From Parabacteroides sp. PF5-9 (GTDB lineage: Bacteria > Bacteroidota > Bacteroidia > Bacteroidales > Tannerellaceae): a stretch of 64,000 nucleotides of DNA. Positions 27,805 through 37,117 of this stretch are shown piece after piece. A model generated the notes under the pieces. The model did no database searches and had not been told where the DNA came from. It was given only the letters and a program-made list of their open reading frames with translations. The stretch covers positions 186,001 to 250,000 of the forward strand of contig NZ_JARXWG010000002.1 of the NCBI RefSeq assembly GCF_029893105.1, written 5' to 3'. The position numbers were made by a program, and so were the translations under genes. Position 1 is the stretch's first letter. The number at the start of each line of letters is the position of its first letter.

Positions 27805-27833
27805 GAAAGCGGAACAAAAGGTGCTCCGCTTTC
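27805..27833 (-). terminator. Terminator between the SusCD lipoprotein and the DUF4369 gene
   Basis: GAAAGCGGA (27805-27813) pairs with TCCGCTTTC (27825-27833); on the minus strand the stem runs into TTTTTCATATC. It lies 25 bp after the stop of the lipoprotein gene, so the SusCD genes and the haem cassette may be two transcription units with read-through. Confidence 0.8.
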
Positions 27834-27857
27834 TACTTACAGAATTATAATTAACTT

Positions 27858-28685
27858 TTATTCAACTTTAAACATCCAGAACCAAGCTTCACTTCCCGAA
27901 CCTGCACCTGCTGCGGCATAAGATACGACCATATGCGTATCTGTCAGCTTCAGAATATCATACTCATAAACCGGAATCTTGCCTTCATTGGTCGATATAC
28001 CATGTAAAACTGTAACATTCTTAGTATACAATTTACCTTCAGCCCAGACATCTCCACTATCTCCTTTCGTTTTCTTGCTCATATCAAAAGAGAATGTACC
28101 CGGAATAGTCGTTCCATTCGACAATACTTTTGTTAATGTTGAACCTGCTGTCGAGAAGATCATTTTCGCACCAGCTCCTTCTGTTGCCGTCTCTTCACTG
28201 ATGTCATTGATCGATCTTCCCCACCAACCGGCAGAGGTATTATTCAAATAAGAACCATTCCCCCAGATCTTCTCCTCATCAGCGTCCCAAGTCCAAGTTT
28301 TAGAACCGTCACCACAGAACAATCCCCATTCTTTAGGAACCTCAAAAGAGAGTTCATCCACATTCACTGTTAATTCTTTAGTGATTTTAGAACCATCAGC
28401 ATTCAAACCGGTAAAGGAAATTTTATTTTCACCTGTCAACACTAAAAGAACTTCGTCATACGCTTTATTGGTTGTACCCAATCCATAATCCCATAAAGAA
28501 AGTACAGGACTGTTGTTTTCCAATATGATCTTGTTGGAATTCTTACCATCCACAACTACCGGAGTAGCCGAAATATTGAGTTGATCTGCTGTTATTGCAC
28601 CGCCCATCGACTGACGATCTTCAATCGGGTCACAAGCTACTAATGCTGCAACAAACAACAACGAACATATAATTGATTTATTCAT
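27858..28685 (-). CDS. SusE/F-position lipoprotein
   Basis: 275 residues. Lipobox LVAC (Cys about 18), then an Ig/PKD-like region (about 40-115) and a strand-rich aromatic C-terminal domain (WGLFCGDGSKTWTWDADEE, AGWWGRSINDI, GSEAWFWMFKVE) that looks lipocalin- or sandwich-like. Its place directly after susD is that of SusE/SusF-type surface binding proteins. Ligand unknown; exposed Trp residues would fit carbohydrate or aromatic ligand binding. Confidence 0.75.
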   Translation of the reverse strand: MNKSIICSLLFVAALVACDPIEDRQSMGGAITADQLNISATPVVVDGKNSNKIILENNSPVLSLWDYGLGTTNKAYDEVLLVLTGENKISFTGLNADGSKITKELTVNVDELSFEVPKEWGLFCGDGSKTWTWDADEEKIWGNGSYLNNTSAGWWGRSINDISEETATEGAGAKMIFSTAGSTLTKVLSNGTTIPGTFSFDMSKKTKGDSGDVWAEGKLYTKNVTVLHGISTNEGKIPVYEYDILKLTDTHMVVSYAAAGAGSGSEAWFWMFKVE

Positions 28686-28722
28686 ACATTTTTCGTTTAT
28701 CTATTATACAATACGATCTTTA

Positions 28723-30438
28723 TTACCATCCGGAGAAAAGGGCATTAGGAGCTGACGATCCCCAACCCGGATTCTGTGTCAATACACCACCCGACAAAGT
28801 GATCTGCGATTCAGGTATCGGGAAGAAGCCTTTTGTTTCTTCATAACGCGCGCTATAACCGTTGCCAAACGATTTCATCTGCGTATCCGCTCCCAGATTC
28901 TTGATACTTACATTCAGCTGTTTATCCAACAAAGCCGGAGCATCTCCCCAACGACGGATATCCGCCCAACGACGACCTTCGAAAGCCAATTCGAAACGAC
29001 GTTCTTTCTTCAACACATCTAAGGTATAACCTGTGATCGGATCCAGACCGGCACGCTGACGTACACGGTTAATACCCATCACATCCTGTTTCAACTCCGA
29101 GTGCATCAACAATACATCGGCGAAACGAATCAGCGCCAGGTCGGTCGGATTCCCCAAAGCGATATCATTATCCGCATTCCATTCCAGATGACCAAATGTA
29201 TCATAACGTGTACCCTCTTCGTCATATGCCTGGTAGTTCATGTATTTTTTAGCCCAGAAACCGGTTTCTTCCACCTGTGCATCTTGGCCCCATTGATAAC
29301 CGGTCACTTCATTTTCCATATCGGCGATAGAAGCTTCACGACGCATATCTGTCGGTTCGGCTGTTTTCCACTCGTTCCAGATAGTGGTGTTTACAGGACC
29401 TGCACCCCAACCACGTCCGAACGGGAATGTTCCTTCCGCACCGTTATTCGCACGTAAGCTGAAAAACAACGAGTATTTGTTGGAATAAGCATGCTGAGTC
29501 GCCCATTTAGCCATGGAAGAATGCTTGATAGAAAACATTTTTTCTTTGTTCGCTTGTCCATCTCCAGCCCAACGAACGTTTTCTACGTAAGGATAATCAG
29601 GAGCAGTCCAGTTATTCGAATAAGACCATAAAGCACGAAAGTCAGACAACAGATCATGTCCACTGTTATTGATACAATCTTCCAACCAGGCGATTACCTG
29701 ATCTTTAGTGATGCTTCCGCTCAAATTACCCTCTGTATCACGAATAGGCATAGATTCTTTACCATAAAAGCCGGTATAGAACAAGAATGCACGCGCCATC
29801 ATTGCCTGAGCATCCCATTTAGTGGCATGACCCGACTCCACAGAAGTATAGGATTTTGAAGGCATCAATTCGATAGCCGTCTTCAAATCGTAAGCGATCT
29901 GTCCATAGATCTCATCCGCTTCCGCTTTAGGCAGGTTCTGCGTTTCGGTAGTCAATACCAAAGGCACGTTACCGAACAACTCAGCCATGTCGTTATAGAA
30001 AAGAGCACGCAGGAAATAGACTTCACCTTTCATCTGGTTCTTTTGTTCTTCCGATGTAAAGCCGACACAGTTATCGATAGTTTCAACAGCCATATTGGCA
30101 CGGAAGATCCCTTTATAGCGTTCTGTCCAGAAAGAGGTAAGCATATTGACTTCATTCGTCATCAATTTATCGGCAGCTTGCATCTTTTTATCATTTTCTC
30201 CACCGCCACCGAAACGATCGTCGGAAGCCAATTCGCCAACGACATAGCTTGTCTGGTCAGCACTCGCACTTGCCGAGATCTGTGTCACGTAAATACCTGC
30301 AATCATTTGTTGAGCATCTTCTAATGTCTCAGGAAAATTGCTGGTATTCTTTTTAGTATAATTCTCCGTATCCAAAAAGTCTTCACAACTTGTAAAGACA
30401 AGAAGACCCGATACAGCATATAATAATAACTTCTTCAT
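28723..30438 (-). CDS. SusD/RagB family nutrient-binding lipoprotein
   Basis: 571 residues. Lipobox VFTSC, then CEDFLDTENYTKKNTSNFPETLEDAQQM, the usual SusD start, helical TPR-like units (YFLRALFYNDMAELFGNVPLVL) and the C-terminal signature INRVRQRAGLDPITGYTLDVLKKERRFELAFEGRRWADIRRWG. It is the extracellular lid of the SusC transporter and lies 12 bp after it. The presented ligand cannot be deduced; no glycosidase lies in this operon. Confidence 0.95.
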   Translation of the reverse strand: MKKLLLYAVSGLLVFTSCEDFLDTENYTKKNTSNFPETLEDAQQMIAGIYVTQISASASADQTSYVVGELASDDRFGGGGENDKKMQAADKLMTNEVNMLTSFWTERYKGIFRANMAVETIDNCVGFTSEEQKNQMKGEVYFLRALFYNDMAELFGNVPLVLTTETQNLPKAEADEIYGQIAYDLKTAIELMPSKSYTSVESGHATKWDAQAMMARAFLFYTGFYGKESMPIRDTEGNLSGSITKDQVIAWLEDCINNSGHDLLSDFRALWSYSNNWTAPDYPYVENVRWAGDGQANKEKMFSIKHSSMAKWATQHAYSNKYSLFFSLRANNGAEGTFPFGRGWGAGPVNTTIWNEWKTAEPTDMRREASIADMENEVTGYQWGQDAQVEETGFWAKKYMNYQAYDEEGTRYDTFGHLEWNADNDIALGNPTDLALIRFADVLLMHSELKQDVMGINRVRQRAGLDPITGYTLDVLKKERRFELAFEGRRWADIRRWGDAPALLDKQLNVSIKNLGADTQMKSFGNGYSARYEETKGFFPIPESQITLSGGVLTQNPGWGSSAPNALFSGW

Positions 30439-30450
30439 ATTTGTATCTAA

Positions 30451-33400
30451 TTAAAATTTAAGATTTACACCAACCAAATAAGTTCTTGCGCTTGGATAGA
30501 ATCCAAGGTCGATACCTCTTGCCCAACGGCCATGATTAGCACTTGTCGCACTATCGGTATCACCACCATAACCCACTTCAGGATCCATACCGCTATAACC
30601 GGTAATTGTAAACAAGTTCTGTGCAGAGACGTATAAACGAGCTTGTCCTAATACCATTTTGGGGAATAACTTCTTGAAGTCGTAGCCCAATGTGATATTC
30701 TGAAGTCTGAAGAAGTCTGCATCTTCAATCCATATATCCGAAACATTCTGATAGTTGGAATGGCTACCACTGGTCAGACGCGGCATCTTGTTGGAAGTAC
30801 CTTCACCATGCCAACGGTCGAACACGTCTGTAGTATAGTTTTGAAGCGGACTATCGGCAAACGAACGATATGATTTCGCAATCTGATGTCCGAATACGCC
30901 ACGGCCTGTCACAGACAAATCAAATCCTTTATAACCGAAGTTCAGGCTTAAACCGACTGTAAGATCTGGGTTGGGGTTACCAATCATGGTCTTATCATCT
31001 TCATCAATCACGTTATCTCCGTTGATGTCTGCAAAGATCAAGTCACCCGGTTGCGCATTGGCTAAAGTCCCTTTATTACCTGCGGCACGACGTTCGTCGA
31101 TCTGCGCCTGGTTTTGGTATACACCTTCCGTTTTATATCCGTAGAAATAACCGATCGGATAACCTACCTGAGCACGATACATCTCCGAAGTACCCTGGCT
31201 CAACACATTAGGTTCACCTTGGATAATTTTTTCCGAATTGGCAATACGGGTCACTTCATTCTTTGTATAATCAAAGTTCAGGTTCACCCCATAAGTAAAT
31301 TCGCCAATATAATCATTCCAGTTCAAACCAAGTTCGACCCCTTTATTTTCGATATCACCACCATTAATATAAGGAGCGCCTGTTCCGTAAGAAGCCAGAG
31401 TAGGAGCTTTTACCAACCAGTCTTTTGTCGTTTTCTTATACCAGTCGAAAGCAACACCTAAGCGAGAGTCCAAGAAGCGTGCATCGAAACCGATGTTCAA
31501 CTGCTCGGAAGTTTCCCAAGTCACATCCTTATTCGGCAGGATATCGGCATATCCACCCGTTGTCTGAGATGTTTTGTTCTCACCGAAATAATACGCATTA
31601 GATTCGTCAAATGCCACTGTCGCTAAATATTGGAAATTGTCGATATTCGAGTTACCGTTCTGTCCCCAGCTACCACGCAGTTTAAAGAAGTCCATCCAGT
31701 TATGAACCGATTCCATAAAAGGTTCGTTCGTCATCACCCAACCGGCAGATACTGCAGGGAAATATCCCCAACGGTTACCACGTGCAAAGTTAGATGAACC
31801 GTCGGAACGTAGTGAGAAAGAAGCCATATAGGTCTCTTTGTAGTTGTAGTTGGCACGACCGAAGAAAGAAGCCAAAGCGCCTTCACCCCATGGACGACCG
31901 TAATTAATATTAAAATCGGTCATTTCCGTCGGTTTGGTGTTGCTCAACCATGCATAGTCGAAATTGCCTGTAAAGATCGGTTTTTTAGCATACCCTTCCA
32001 GTTCTTCACCCATCCCCCATTTCAGGATAGACTGTCCGATCATCACGTCAAACGCATGATCGTTATTGAGTTTAAAAGAATAAGCCAGGGTATTTTCCCA
32101 AGAGATATCATAACCTGAACCGGCATTCTGAGTCACTTCGTCTTCCGTCCGCTGAACGGTGGTCGACAATTTGTGAGCCTGTGCATACGATCTGTATGAA
32201 GAAGAACTCATATTGTAACCAAATACCGATTTGAACTTCAAATTAAGGATCGGTTGGATTTCAATATAAGCATTTGCTCTTAAGCTATAGCTTTTAGAGA
32301 GGTTCTGGCCGCGTGAAGAATACATCATATCCCCTATCGGGTTTGCCGTACCTCCATCATAAAGCCATCCTTCTCTTTCCTTGTCGTTCTGGTCGTAATA
32401 GTTACCATCAGAATCGTATACCGGCAACAACGGATTGGCCACAATCATATTATGTACGTCGTTCCAGTAAATATTACCTACAGCGATACCTTCTTTTTCC
32501 CGGTAGTTATAAAGCAGGTTTTGTCCGATAGTCACCACGTTAAAGCCGTTCGCTTTATGTAATATATGCTCCGAGTTTACACGAGCGGTATAACGATCCC
32601 ATTGCGACTGAGCCGGTCCTCCCAAGATACCTTCTTGTCCGGTATACGAAAATCCCATAGAGAACTTAGATGTTTCGCTACCTCCGATAAGGTTGATCGC
32701 ATGGTTTTGTGTCATGGCGTTCTCATTACGAATCTCTTCCATCCAATTGGTACCGTTCCATGTGCCGTTCTGAATACCTTCATAAATAGAAGCAGGTAAC
32801 AAATTAGCCCAATCGTAACCGGCATTTCCTTCATTGAAACGTCTCTCGTCCATGATGGTCATATACTCTTTTGCGTTAAGTAAGGAAGGCATTTTGTAAA
32901 CATTTTGTACTCCTACATAACCATCATAAGAAAGTGTCATTTTACCCGCTTTACCCTGTTTGGTCGTCACAAGGATTACACCATTGGCGGCACGCGCACC
33001 GTAAATCGCCGCCGAAGCAGCATCCTTCAACACGTCGATCGACTCGATATCAGAAGGGTTCAAATGGTTGATATCACCCCCCGACACACCGTCGATAACA
33101 TAAAGAGGACTTGAATTACCGGCAGTACCCAGACCACGGATCGTCACTTTAAAGCCTTCACCCGGCTGTCCGGATGATTGCATAATGTTTACCCCCGGAG
33201 TTTGGCCTTGTAAAGCTGTAAAGGCACTTGTTGTACTCATCTTCTGAATATTATCACCACTCACCTGAACAGTAGCACCGGTAATCAGTTTCTTCTTCTG
33301 AACACCATAACCGACAACTACTACTTCGTCCAATGATTGAGAATCTTCCCGTAACATCACGCTATAAATGGTATTCCCACTTACAACATTCACGGCTTGC

Positions 33401-33684
33401 GATAAGAAACCGATGTACGAAAATTCTAACTGCGCACCTACCGGTACGGTTATCTCATACTTACCGTCAATATCGGTAATCGAACCATTGGTCGTTCCTT
33501 TCTGAACCACGTTTACCCCGATTAACGGATATCCGTCGGTTTCAGACGAAACCACACCACTCACCTTCACACTTGACTGCGCCATTACCGGCAGACAGTT
33601 TATGAGCAAGAAGGTTGCAACAAGCATCATTTGCGCAAGCCTTATCGGTTTGCACAAAGAAAATGTTTTGCATTTTTCTCTCAT
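30451..33684 (-). CDS. SusC/RagA family TonB-linked outer-membrane transporter
   Basis: 1077 residues. Signal peptide to about 36 (PVMAQ), carboxypeptidase-regulatory-like domain (about 40-115, GVNVVQKGTTNGSITDIDGKYEI), TonB box and plug (LDEVVVVGYGVQKKK, then VIDGVSGGDINHLNPSDIESIDVLKDAASAAIYG), then a 22-strand barrel ending YLVGVNLKF. It imports a ligand across the outer membrane with the SusD protein. No ECF sigma/anti-sigma pair or hybrid two-component sensor lies next to it. Confidence 0.96.
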   Translation of the reverse strand: MREKCKTFSLCKPIRLAQMMLVATFLLINCLPVMAQSSVKVSGVVSSETDGYPLIGVNVVQKGTTNGSITDIDGKYEITVPVGAQLEFSYIGFLSQAVNVVSGNTIYSVMLREDSQSLDEVVVVGYGVQKKKLITGATVQVSGDNIQKMSTTSAFTALQGQTPGVNIMQSSGQPGEGFKVTIRGLGTAGNSSPLYVIDGVSGGDINHLNPSDIESIDVLKDAASAAIYGARAANGVILVTTKQGKAGKMTLSYDGYVGVQNVYKMPSLLNAKEYMTIMDERRFNEGNAGYDWANLLPASIYEGIQNGTWNGTNWMEEIRNENAMTQNHAINLIGGSETSKFSMGFSYTGQEGILGGPAQSQWDRYTARVNSEHILHKANGFNVVTIGQNLLYNYREKEGIAVGNIYWNDVHNMIVANPLLPVYDSDGNYYDQNDKEREGWLYDGGTANPIGDMMYSSRGQNLSKSYSLRANAYIEIQPILNLKFKSVFGYNMSSSSYRSYAQAHKLSTTVQRTEDEVTQNAGSGYDISWENTLAYSFKLNNDHAFDVMIGQSILKWGMGEELEGYAKKPIFTGNFDYAWLSNTKPTEMTDFNINYGRPWGEGALASFFGRANYNYKETYMASFSLRSDGSSNFARGNRWGYFPAVSAGWVMTNEPFMESVHNWMDFFKLRGSWGQNGNSNIDNFQYLATVAFDESNAYYFGENKTSQTTGGYADILPNKDVTWETSEQLNIGFDARFLDSRLGVAFDWYKKTTKDWLVKAPTLASYGTGAPYINGGDIENKGVELGLNWNDYIGEFTYGVNLNFDYTKNEVTRIANSEKIIQGEPNVLSQGTSEMYRAQVGYPIGYFYGYKTEGVYQNQAQIDERRAAGNKGTLANAQPGDLIFADINGDNVIDEDDKTMIGNPNPDLTVGLSLNFGYKGFDLSVTGRGVFGHQIAKSYRSFADSPLQNYTTDVFDRWHGEGTSNKMPRLTSGSHSNYQNVSDIWIEDADFFRLQNITLGYDFKKLFPKMVLGQARLYVSAQNLFTITGYSGMDPEVGYGGDTDSATSANHGRWARGIDLGFYPSARTYLVGVNLKF

Positions 33685-33804
33685 AAAAAGAATTGATTTA
33701 AGTTGATAAAAATTTCTTTTTCCACAATTAATTATTAGACCTACAGACTGGTCAACGGTTTTTTACGAAATGGTTAACATACCGGTAAAGACTAATAACT
33801 GCAA

Positions 33805-33812
33805 CAAATGTA
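33805..33812 (-). promoter_or_regulatory. Candidate -7 element for the susC operon
   Basis: CAAATGTA on the plus strand is TACATTTG on the minus strand, 121 bp before the SusC start codon. It matches TAnnTTTG; the -33 element is unclear. Confidence 0.45.
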
Positions 33813-33891
33813 TTAGTTAACCAAAAAGAAGTAGGATAAGTTTTGTTAAGCAAAAGGGGTTCATTTGTTTTCAGGAGTGTTAAAATCAACC

Positions 33892-33995
33892 TTTTTTAGA
33901 GATTGAGGGGGATTTTTTGATACATCAGCAGTATCTGCATTTTAAGAAAACACTTATTATCAACACATTACACCAAACACACAATCTCTAAAAAA
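33892..33995. repeat. 14-bp inverted repeat with 76-nt interior
   Basis: TTTTTTAGAGATTG (33892-33905) and CAATCTCTAAAAAA (33982-33995) are perfect complements. The interior contains a smaller GATAC...GTATC hairpin (about 33918-33934). It lies 80-190 bp upstream of the candidate SusC promoter. It could be paired operators or the remnant of a small RNA. Confidence 0.55.
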
Positions 33996-34206
33996 TGTTT
34001 TTGATAGACAACAAATGAAAAAACAGATACTTGTATTCTTTTCAACCTGTTTTTAGGATCTTTTTAGTTCTTTCTTCGCGTTCTCTAAAGCAAATTGCTT
34101 ATTGATGTAAAACCGACGTTTTAGTTTGTATGCTTTTTCTATATCATCCTATGGAAATAAAAACATGATTCAGACTGTTTTTCTGTAATACGTAAGTCTG
34201 TTTTTT

Positions 34207-34290
34207 GTTAGAGGTACGTCTAAATGAATTTAGAGGTACCTCTAAATCTGTTTAGAGGTAGGTGTAAAATATTTTAGACGTACCTCTAAC
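34207..34290. repeat. 84-bp four-unit palindrome array, copy 2
   Basis: Unit centres lie at 34215.5, 34237.5, 34259.5 and 34281.5, exactly 22 bp apart. The first unit (GTTAGAGGTACGTCTAAA) and the last (TTTAGACGTACCTCTAAC) are perfect 18-bp reverse complements; the second unit is itself an 18-bp palindrome. Flanks are TTTTTT on the left and AGAAAAG on the right. It lies 523 bp upstream of the SusC start and 71 bp after the HAD gene stop. Confidence 0.9.
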
Positions 34291-34360
34291 AGAAAAGTGT
34301 ATATAATGTTTCAAATAAACCGACAGGATATCTCCGTTTTTTTGTTTGGAATAAGAAAAT

Positions 34361-34972
34361 TTATAAAAACAGAAAAGACCAGTCTTCACGCGGAGACGGC
34401 ATATAACTCCGTATACCTAATGATTCTGCGGCATTACAGTTCACAAGTGCATCGTCGATAAAAAGTGTCTCTTGCGGATTTAGAGCGGAATCTTTTAAGA
34501 CATATTCAAAAATCTCGATATGGGGTTTTTCCATGTGAAGTTCATAAGAGAGGTAGGTTTTAACAAAAAAGTCTTCTAGGGTATGGTTTTTATACGAAAA
34601 GATATGTTGTCGCGCCCAGTCCCAATGAATCACATTGGTATTACTTAAAAGCACTGTTTGGTAATGACTACGTATATGTAACAGCAAATCAAGTTTCCAA
34701 CCGGCTACATCATCCAGCATCGCAATCCAGGCACCGTCAATCGCTTCATCCGTTATTGATTGATCCGTGAATTGGCGAATACCATCCCGAAAGCTTTCCG
34801 CAGAAAGATGGCCTAATTCCAACTGCCTGAACAGGTCTTTATGTTGATAGTTGTTGGTCAATTTATCCCGGACATCGACCCCCAGTGCTTCAAACGCCTC
34901 AATACATCTATTCCGTGTCAGATTAACAATAACGCCACCAAAATCAATAATCAGGTTTTTTATCCCCTCCAT
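34361..34972 (-). CDS. HAD family phosphatase
   Basis: 203 residues. HAD motif I is DFGGVIV (about 10-16; the second Asp is replaced by Gly-Val, as in the YihX-like subgroup). Motif II is VLLSNTN, the motif III Lys is in HMEKPHIEIFE, and motif IV is LFIDDALVN. It is probably a small cytoplasmic sugar-phosphate or nucleotide phosphatase. Its start lies 1 bp from the stop of the potD-like gene, so it is probably the last gene of the polyamine transporter operon. Confidence 0.85.
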   Translation of the reverse strand: MEGIKNLIIDFGGVIVNLTRNRCIEAFEALGVDVRDKLTNNYQHKDLFRQLELGHLSAESFRDGIRQFTDQSITDEAIDGAWIAMLDDVAGWKLDLLLHIRSHYQTVLLSNTNVIHWDWARQHIFSYKNHTLEDFFVKTYLSYELHMEKPHIEIFEYVLKDSALNPQETLFIDDALVNCNAAESLGIRSYMPSPREDWSFLFL

Positions 34973-34973
34973 T

Positions 34974-36317
34974 TTATCTCCTTTTTTTCAGCGCTTTCCG
35001 ACGTCGGCGACGATATCGCTGTTGTTGTTTATACTTATTTATCCTGCGAAAAACGACCCATACCAAAAGCAAACCGAACACCGTGAATATTAAAATCAAA
35101 ATACCGGTATTCAGATTATCTCCTTTCACCCGACTCCACATCTCCAACACTTGCTCCGTTTCATCACCAAAATCACGGATCATCGCACAACGCGTTACCA
35201 CCTGACGATCGGGATACTGAACCGGATCAATCGGTATCTGTTCGGCCTCCGGTCCGAAAAAATAGCTTAAATCAGAGAGTTCTTCTATTTCAGGATCAAT
35301 CTTTTCGGCTAATATTTCCGGTGTTGCCACAGCGCTCACATAACCGATCGCATCCATATTACGTAGTGCGATATCAGAACGGCAAAGGTAATTTATAAAG
35401 TAACTGGCAGCTTTTAGATTACGGGCATATTTGGGTATGACCCACCCGTCGTACCAAATGTTACTCCCTTCGATCGGCACCTCATAATCCAACGCTACTC
35501 CTACCGCTTCAGCTTCTTCGATAGCCCAAACGGCATCTCCGCTCCAGGTGAGATTCAGCCACGCTTTATTTTTTGTCATCATCTCCTTCCCGAAATCAGC
35601 CTCCCACCCTGCAATATTGGGCTTCATACGTTTCAGATAATCTTCTGCCAAAGTGATGGTCTCCGGAGAGTTGTCATTCATGAGTTGCTCAACCGTAACC
35701 GTTCCAACTTCCAGTTCTTGGGTATGGGCATAGATAATGGCTGTCCCATAAGCATCGCGATAGCTGTCTTTCATCAGGATTTTGCCTTTATACTTAGGGT
35801 TCCACAGGCAGTCCCATGTTAAAGCCTCCTCCTTGGTGACATATTTTTTGTTGTAAAGTATACCGGCAGTCCCCCACATATACGCAACGGCATAATCTGT
35901 TGCTTTACGACCGGGTTGACTCACTTTATTCAATTGTTCATGAATGTATGGAGAAAGGTTATTGATATAATCAGGGGTATGACCGAAATCACGATTAATC
36001 GGCAAAAGCAGATCTTTTTTTAACATCCGTTCAATGATGTATTCAGAGGGGCAGACCAGGTCAAAGTCCTCATGCCCACGTTCTATTTTTGTGAGCATGA
36101 TTTCATTGATATCAAATATCTGATAAATAATCCGGATCTCTTCCCCTGTCTGTTCCTTATACCATTCCGGAAATTCAGCCAGTACATCTTCATCAATATA
36201 GTCGCCCCAGTTATAGACTTTGAGGATTTTCATGCGTTGTTCGTCTGAACGGCCGCAGGATGTCAACAAGCCTACAAACAACACAAAAACAATGACTATT
36301 GGTATGAATCGATTCAT
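34974..36317 (-). CDS. potD: Spermidine/putrescine-binding protein with C-terminal membrane anchor
   Basis: 447 residues. Lipobox LLTSC (Cys about 21), then the periplasmic polyamine-binding fold: LKVYNWGDYIDEDVLAEF, DLVCPSEYIIERM, AYMWGTAGILYNKKYV, WLNLTWSGDAVWA and WYDGWVIPKYARN. Unusually, a membrane helix (GILILIFTVFGLLLVWVVF, about 405-425) and a strongly basic tail ending RRRRKALKKRR follow the binding domain. The protein may thus be held in the inner membrane at both ends. Typical PotD is about 350 residues without this extension. Confidence 0.9.
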   Translation of the reverse strand: MNRFIPIVIVFVLFVGLLTSCGRSDEQRMKILKVYNWGDYIDEDVLAEFPEWYKEQTGEEIRIIYQIFDINEIMLTKIERGHEDFDLVCPSEYIIERMLKKDLLLPINRDFGHTPDYINNLSPYIHEQLNKVSQPGRKATDYAVAYMWGTAGILYNKKYVTKEEALTWDCLWNPKYKGKILMKDSYRDAYGTAIIYAHTQELEVGTVTVEQLMNDNSPETITLAEDYLKRMKPNIAGWEADFGKEMMTKNKAWLNLTWSGDAVWAIEEAEAVGVALDYEVPIEGSNIWYDGWVIPKYARNLKAASYFINYLCRSDIALRNMDAIGYVSAVATPEILAEKIDPEIEELSDLSYFFGPEAEQIPIDPVQYPDRQVVTRCAMIRDFGDETEQVLEMWSRVKGDNLNTGILILIFTVFGLLLVWVVFRRINKYKQQQRYRRRRRKALKKRR

Positions 36318-36319
36318 CG

Positions 36320-37117
36320 CTATTTGTTTTTTATTTTTGCTTTTTCTGCCCGTATATTGATAATAATCAACAACACCAACACGGTAACAAAAATAATGGT
36401 CGATAAAGGACGCAGTTCCGGAGTAAGGCCACCTTTACGGGCATCGGCATAGATATAGGTAGAGAGGGTTTCCAACCCTTCATTACCAATGGTAAATATC
36501 GTCACAGCAAAATCATCGATCGAAAGTGTAAAAGCCAGAATAAAACCACTGATCATTCCCGGTCTTATCTCAGGCATAATCACTTTCCGTAACGCCTGAA
36601 AAGGGGTTGCACCCAGGTCTAGAGCCGCTTCATAGAGATTTTGATTCATCTGCTTCAACCGAGGCATAACACTTAACACCACATAGGGCGTACAGAATGT
36701 AATATGAGCCAACACGACCGTTGTATACCCCTGTGAAACTCCTAAACTGACAAATAAAAGAAAAAGTGAAACACCCGTAATAATATCCGGATTCAGCATC
36801 GGAATACTGTTGACAAAACTCACCGCTTGCCGGGAACGCAAACGCAAGTTATTGATACCTATGGCAGCCATGCTCCCTAATAACGTCGATACGGTCGCAG
36901 CAATAATAGCAATCGTGAATGTATTCCATAAAGCACTGATCAACGAATGTCTGACACCCCCCGAAAACAGCGAAGTATACAGTTTCGTTGAGAAGCCGGT
37001 CCAATTCCCCAATACCTTTGCTTCGGTAAATGAGAAGATCATGATAATCAATATGGGTGAGTACAATAACAGAAGTAGTAACCACAAATAACCTTTAGCC
37101 AGATATTTTGATATCAT
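36320..37117 (-). CDS. potC: Polyamine ABC transporter permease PotC
   Basis: 265 residues with six membrane helices and the permease EAA loop YEAALDLGATPFQALRKVIMPEIRPG (about 160-185). It pairs with PotB as the membrane channel of the spermidine/putrescine importer. It lies 2 bp from the potD start and overlaps potB by 1 bp. Confidence 0.92.
   Translation of the reverse strand: MISKYLAKGYLWLLLLLLYSPILIIMIFSFTEAKVLGNWTGFSTKLYTSLFSGGVRHSLISALWNTFTIAIIAATVSTLLGSMAAIGINNLRLRSRQAVSFVNSIPMLNPDIITGVSLFLLFVSLGVSQGYTTVVLAHITFCTPYVVLSVMPRLKQMNQNLYEAALDLGATPFQALRKVIMPEIRPGMISGFILAFTLSIDDFAVTIFTIGNEGLETLSTYIYADARKGGLTPELRPLSTIIFVTVLVLLIIINIRAEKAKIKNK

Larger units (their letters stand above)
33685..34360. 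other. Intergenic region, 676 bp, upstream of susC-like gene
   Basis: No gene found. It holds a candidate promoter for the SusC gene, a widely spaced 14-bp inverted repeat, and the second copy of the 84-bp palindrome array. The rest is AT-rich and featureless. Confidence 0.5.
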
